Assembly: GCA_022695795.1 (NCBI GenBank)
Contig: MU404064.1
Span: forward strand, 434,001-498,000
Reading direction: 5' to 3'
Source: Biscogniauxia marginata
Taxonomy: Eukaryota > Ascomycota > Sordariomycetes > Xylariales > Xylariaceae
DNA length: 64,000 nt
The notes beneath the pieces were generated by a model that was not told where the DNA came from, searched no databases, and saw only the letters and a program-made list of their open reading frames with translations. Numbering within the stretch: the first letter of the stretch is position 1; each line of letters begins with the position of its first letter. This document shows, one piece after another, positions 59,933 through 64,000 of the stretch. A program made the translations under genes and the position numbers.

Positions 59933-62900
59933 ACCCGAAAGCACAAACGAAGTCTAAAGAGACCCTTGCAAAGGAGGCACTTCAGACGGTGGCCAGTGAT
60001 AGTGAATCTCTCAACCAACGAGATTATATATTGAGGTATCGCGCGGATTGGTTGAACAAGTGGGCTAGTAGTACATGAGGGTGATGGTGGTAGATGTTGT
60101 AAGTAAAATGTATCTAACTTGGGTGGTTTTGCCCAGAAGTCGTGGACATCCGATAAGCAAATTAGACGTGTTTTAATTAGCGGCGTCATTGCCTTATCGC
60201 CCGCTACAACCCTCAGGTGAAGAAGGTCCACCAGATGGATTTAGGTAGGTACATTGGCTGTAGTACTATACATGGAGCAATTCCATGTACATTCATGTAA
60301 GGCTGATATGTAGTACTTAGGTATTTTCTCGCTTCATCCCGTCTTCTGGTGTTTCTATCGACGGGTTATGAAACAATCATACTCTCGCGGGAGGGACATG
60401 CCAATAAACGCTAAATTTAATTTCGTCGTGTCCCGATATTGACGGTTCATGCTATCTACTTACCAAGTATCGTATTAATACAGATTATACTGGGATGTTC
60501 AATTAATGGCCCACGTGGAGATCAGGCAGGTCTCGGATTCGGATGGTCGTAGGAAGACCAAGTCCTACACTAATCGAGGTTCCTCGAGCTCAAGTCATAT
60601 ACTACAGAATATTATTTTATGGTGAGAACATACTAATTATATGTAATTTCGGTACTTCAGCTGAGAATCAGCCCATGCTCCGTTGAATGGGATTAAGCAC
60701 CGCGAATAAGTGTAACTTTCCCAATTCCCCCCTCATCGACGGGAGCGAAAAATCGATTCCTTCTGTTTCAGTCAATATAAAACTAGCGATCGACAAGTTG
60801 ATAGACCTGCCCATTTGCTCCGTACGTTACCCACTTACACTAAATACAATATTTCTTACTGCCCCTCTCTATTCTTGGGATGGAAACAAGGTCAGCAACA
60901 ACTTGGGTCGAACGATCACCATCACAGCTTCCACTCTGGCGGATGACAAACGAAGCTTTCATATATATGTAGAGGTATGCACATACATAGGATCAAGAAG
61001 GACGGTGGCGGAACCTTCCAGGATGAAGCTAAGGTAGACTGCATATAACGGTAACTTAATTTAGTTGGGTAGGTAGCACACACGTTATGTAACTACTAGG
61101 TATATACCTAAAGTTATATACTGGGTCGTATCGTTAACCGGCGTTAAGGTACGCCGAGTGGACGGATCTTATTAGTATACGCTAGTCTAGTGCTTGGCAT
61201 AAACTAGAAAAATTGGCTTCTGGCCACGGCCCTCAGCGCCCCAGAAATGGTACAACATATGACGCGCAAGGTCGGTTGATCCCGATTCGCAGGTGGGTTT
61301 TAAATGAGGGTCGTTATGTCAATCATGCCCGACAAGAGGAAACCGAATACCAACTTATTCTGCAGGAATACCTGCCGGGCTGAGAAGAAACGCGCGTCCG
61401 GCGGTGGCTGGAAGAGAAGAGATCCCACGGCCGTGCCAATCAACTACGACGCCCAGGAACTCGCGTATTTCAGCACCATCGCCATCATTAACGTGCTTCA
61501 CCCGAAAGACAGTATACTACCTAAGTAGACTATCTACTACGAGGAGACGATTGGCCGGCGGCATATCCACACGGGAAAAGGGTACATAGCAATATACAAG
61601 CAGTAATGTAGAGAAGTTATTTGCAACATCCAAACGGCGGTGCGCGATTCTCCAAGGTGACCACAAGAACCCTGGCGTCGCGGGCTATGGGAAATGGACT
61701 GACCTTAGATTTATACTACTGTAGTACCCAACTAAACTATTGGATGGTAGCCAAGCGCTTTGCGACCTAATCGTCAGCGGCTTGTTTCATGGGCAGTCTG
61801 TGTCGCAAAGCCATTACCTACTCATGCGCGCGCTTTGCTTCCTGGGTATACATACAGAATACCTACCTAGTTTGACAAAGAAAAAAGAAGAGAGAGTAGG
61901 ATAGAGATGAGAAAAAAGATTAGAGGCTGGTAAACCAATAGGCCAAACCCGACCAGGCTAACTACCTATTTAGATCCGTCCGTTACATCCGGGGCCATAT
62001 TTACAGATGATACTACTATGTAGGCCAATCGCTTGGGTCGGACAGGGGACATGGGTTGTTCAAGCCTCAAGGGACTTCCGAACGACTTTCGAGCGCAGGT
62101 AGGTATGCAGTTGAAGTGACAAGTCGCGAGGAAATGCTGGGTCCGGACAAACAACTCACTGAAGTCTCGATATCGCCTCACAGTTGTCATGAGAAGCAGG
62201 TGAGAGGCTGGGAGAAGCCTAGCAAGACATGGCGACTCGTATTAAATGGGCCGTAATAGACCACATCAGCGCTGCGTCTAGGTACTCCCCATCTGCCACC
62301 AAGCCGACAAGTGACAAGCATTAGAGCAAGGCGCTAGTTTGCAGTTGAGCAGCTAGACTGAATTGATCGACAGACCCCTGTATGTGTGGTGCAGCGGTAC
62401 CAAAAGAGCAAGGTATTTCGCTGGTAAAGCCGGCATCTGACCAAGCAATTCCAAAGTCTCATCAGCGTCATCACCAAGGGAAAAAAAATTATAGTACCTA
62501 CACTGTTGGTGCCGTGTCTGATTTGAGATAAATACATTATTAGTATTTGTCAAGCACAGCAAGGTAGTTTTATTCTAGTATAAGAGATAGTTAACTATGG
62601 ACAAAAGTAACTTACATAAGTAGACACTTAAGAGTAGGTATAAATAGGATAGTGATACAGTACGTGTATAAGACCTAAGATGGCCGTTGACGATTTCCAC
62701 CGCACGACTGACGTAACATGTGCATAAACCCGTTTCCATATTCTTATCCTCTCTAGTCAGCCTTCTTCGCAACCAGGCTGATGGTTATTCTTCCCCCCGT
62801 CTAGCAGGGTTTAAAAAGGCCAAGAGATACTACTGCATTTAGAGGCACTTACAACTCGAGCTTGTGCAAGGTAGCTTGTCTCGTACTGTCTCGCCTGTGA

Positions 62901-64000
62901 ACAATCTTTTTTTCTTCGCCTGTTACTCAAGATTCTTTCGAATTTTTTTTTAAAGAGCCGTCGACAAGTCCGTAAGCCCGTCTTGGTTGTCTTGGAGAAA
63001 CACATGCCTGGCTTGGCTAGGTACATACTGTACATGTAATTCTTGCATGGATAGAGAAGCGTCTCTGACAACCTTGGCTAGGATCATTGAATCAGTCCGA
63101 TGCTTCCGTGACGACACCTTGCTATGTATACAGTATAATAACACCCCTAAGAAAAACTGCCAACAGCACGCACTTCGAGTTACCTCCCGCTAGCAAGAAC
63201 TCACCTCGCAAAGTAAAAATAATAATCGCATTATTCAGAACTGGGTCTCCTTTGGGCGACTAGTATTAACCAAGCAGCAACCCCGGATGCCCGGTCTTTG
63301 TCACAGGACATCGACTCATACACCAACATACCTTGTCACGGGACTTTACCCTTTCCTGACTATCCTGACATTCCACCAATTCGTATTGCGTGTGGGTGTG
63401 GATATCGCCCTGCGGTACAACCAGAATCCGTAGAGCTACAAAACTCGTATCTTGGCCCGCCACCATATCGATAGATTCTTTCACTTACCTGTACTCTAAC
63501 CTCTCTCTTTTTTTTTCCTCTTCCGTTGACCCATTTCGAGTCCCTTTCCTCGTTTCCTTTGTTCGTTTACTTTCTGACCGCCAACCGACCGTAGCGCATT
63601 TGAAGAAGAAGAGGAAGAAATAGAGTCGATCGATCGAGCGAACGAGCGCAGGCGAACGGGATCCTCGACCTTTGTGGACCACCCTTGTTTTTTTACCTTC
63701 TGCGAGCCGAGAACCGAACCTTTTCGTCGAAGGAGCTTCAGCCGGCAACGAGGCACAACAAAGTTCGTCGAACGGCTCCGTACACTCTATTACGAGCTGC
63801 TAGGCGGTTGATGAGTGTAGGAGGTTCATAATGGGGCGTAATCGGGGTTCGTACATTTCTTTCGATTTTATGTTATTTTTTTCTTTGCTCCCCTTACACG
63901 CATCTTCCGAACCGTCATACGCACTCTTGAAATGTATTCGCACTGCAAGCATCACGAGTCCTACGTAGCGCACCGCACCGCACTGCAACGCAACACAAAT
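59933..64000. other. intergenic to end of window, no gene supported
   Basis: The first few hundred bases upstream of 59932 are the presumed PP2C promoter. A 74-codon frame at 61304-61528 contains a GC-richer coding-like patch (VPINYDAQELAYFS) but no domain. The last 600 bases hold pyrimidine-rich stretches on the plus strand (about 63500-63560), which may be the leader of a gene beyond the window. GGTA-type runs occur near 60243 and 61068. Confidence 0.5.

Noticed and set aside
61304..61528. 74-codon ORF with a GC-rich patch
   Set aside because: Some words recall the N-terminal part of pepsin-like proteases, but no catalytic DTG or partner exon is present, so it is not called.
1..64000. CRISPR array, prophage or bacterial operon structure
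   Set aside because: Introns and fungal gene families throughout show a eukaryotic chromosome. The short tandem repeats are microsatellites without spacers.

Overview
The window looks like nuclear chromosomal DNA of a filamentous ascomycete (Pezizomycotina, most likely a Sordariomycete; the order cannot be fixed from sequence alone). The evidence is short spliceosomal introns (about 45-180 nt) with GTRNGT donors and CTAAC/CTGAC-like branch points, fungus-restricted families (fungal rhodopsin-domain membrane protein, small secreted cysteine-rich protein, F-box-like protein), a very AT-rich island of the kind left by RIP, and a solo LTR of a retrotransposon. I saw no operons, tRNAs, rRNAs or CRISPR arrays.

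Layout. 1-7 kb: a small single-pass membrane protein (+), then a long two-exon coiled-coil protein (-). 7-36 kb is a gene-poor accessory stretch. It holds a nine-exon 14-helix MFS exporter (-), a secreted GH105 unsaturated rhamnogalacturonyl hydrolase (-), a four-exon rhodopsin-domain membrane protein (+), the eroded 3' end of a cellobiose-dehydrogenase-type GMC oxidoreductase (+), a small secreted 10-cysteine protein (+), a frameshifted secreted-peptide relic (+), a possible 89-residue Cys-rich protein (-), and the AT-rich island (about 33.95-35.56 kb) with a 430-bp solo LTR flanked by an exact 5-bp target-site duplication. At 36.6 kb, on the flank of that island, lies an F-box-like gene.

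36-64 kb is more gene-dense and mostly conserved cell biology: a GC-rich multi-pass membrane ORF (-), an intronless DUF3445 (heme-dependent oxidative N-demethylase-like) membrane-anchored protein (+), the Golgi protein TVP23 (+), a single-pass Ser/Thr-rich membrane protein with a signal peptide (-), a DUF726/TMCO4-like alpha/beta hydrolase (-), the ribosome-biogenesis factor UTP23 (-) and a PTC7-like mitochondrial PP2C phosphatase (-). The last three lie head to tail on the same strand. The final 4 kb contains no gene I can support.

Several genes were re-assembled by joining exons by hand. Every junction listed keeps reading frame, and most restore family-conserved sequence across the splice. 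The contents split into a housekeeping half and a host/substrate-facing half (pectin hydrolase, exporter, oxidoreductase relic, secreted Cys-rich protein) embedded in transposon- and RIP-affected DNA. I found no polyketide synthase, NRPS or other biosynthetic core gene, so I do not claim a metabolite cluster, and I did not find a clearly novel multi-gene system.
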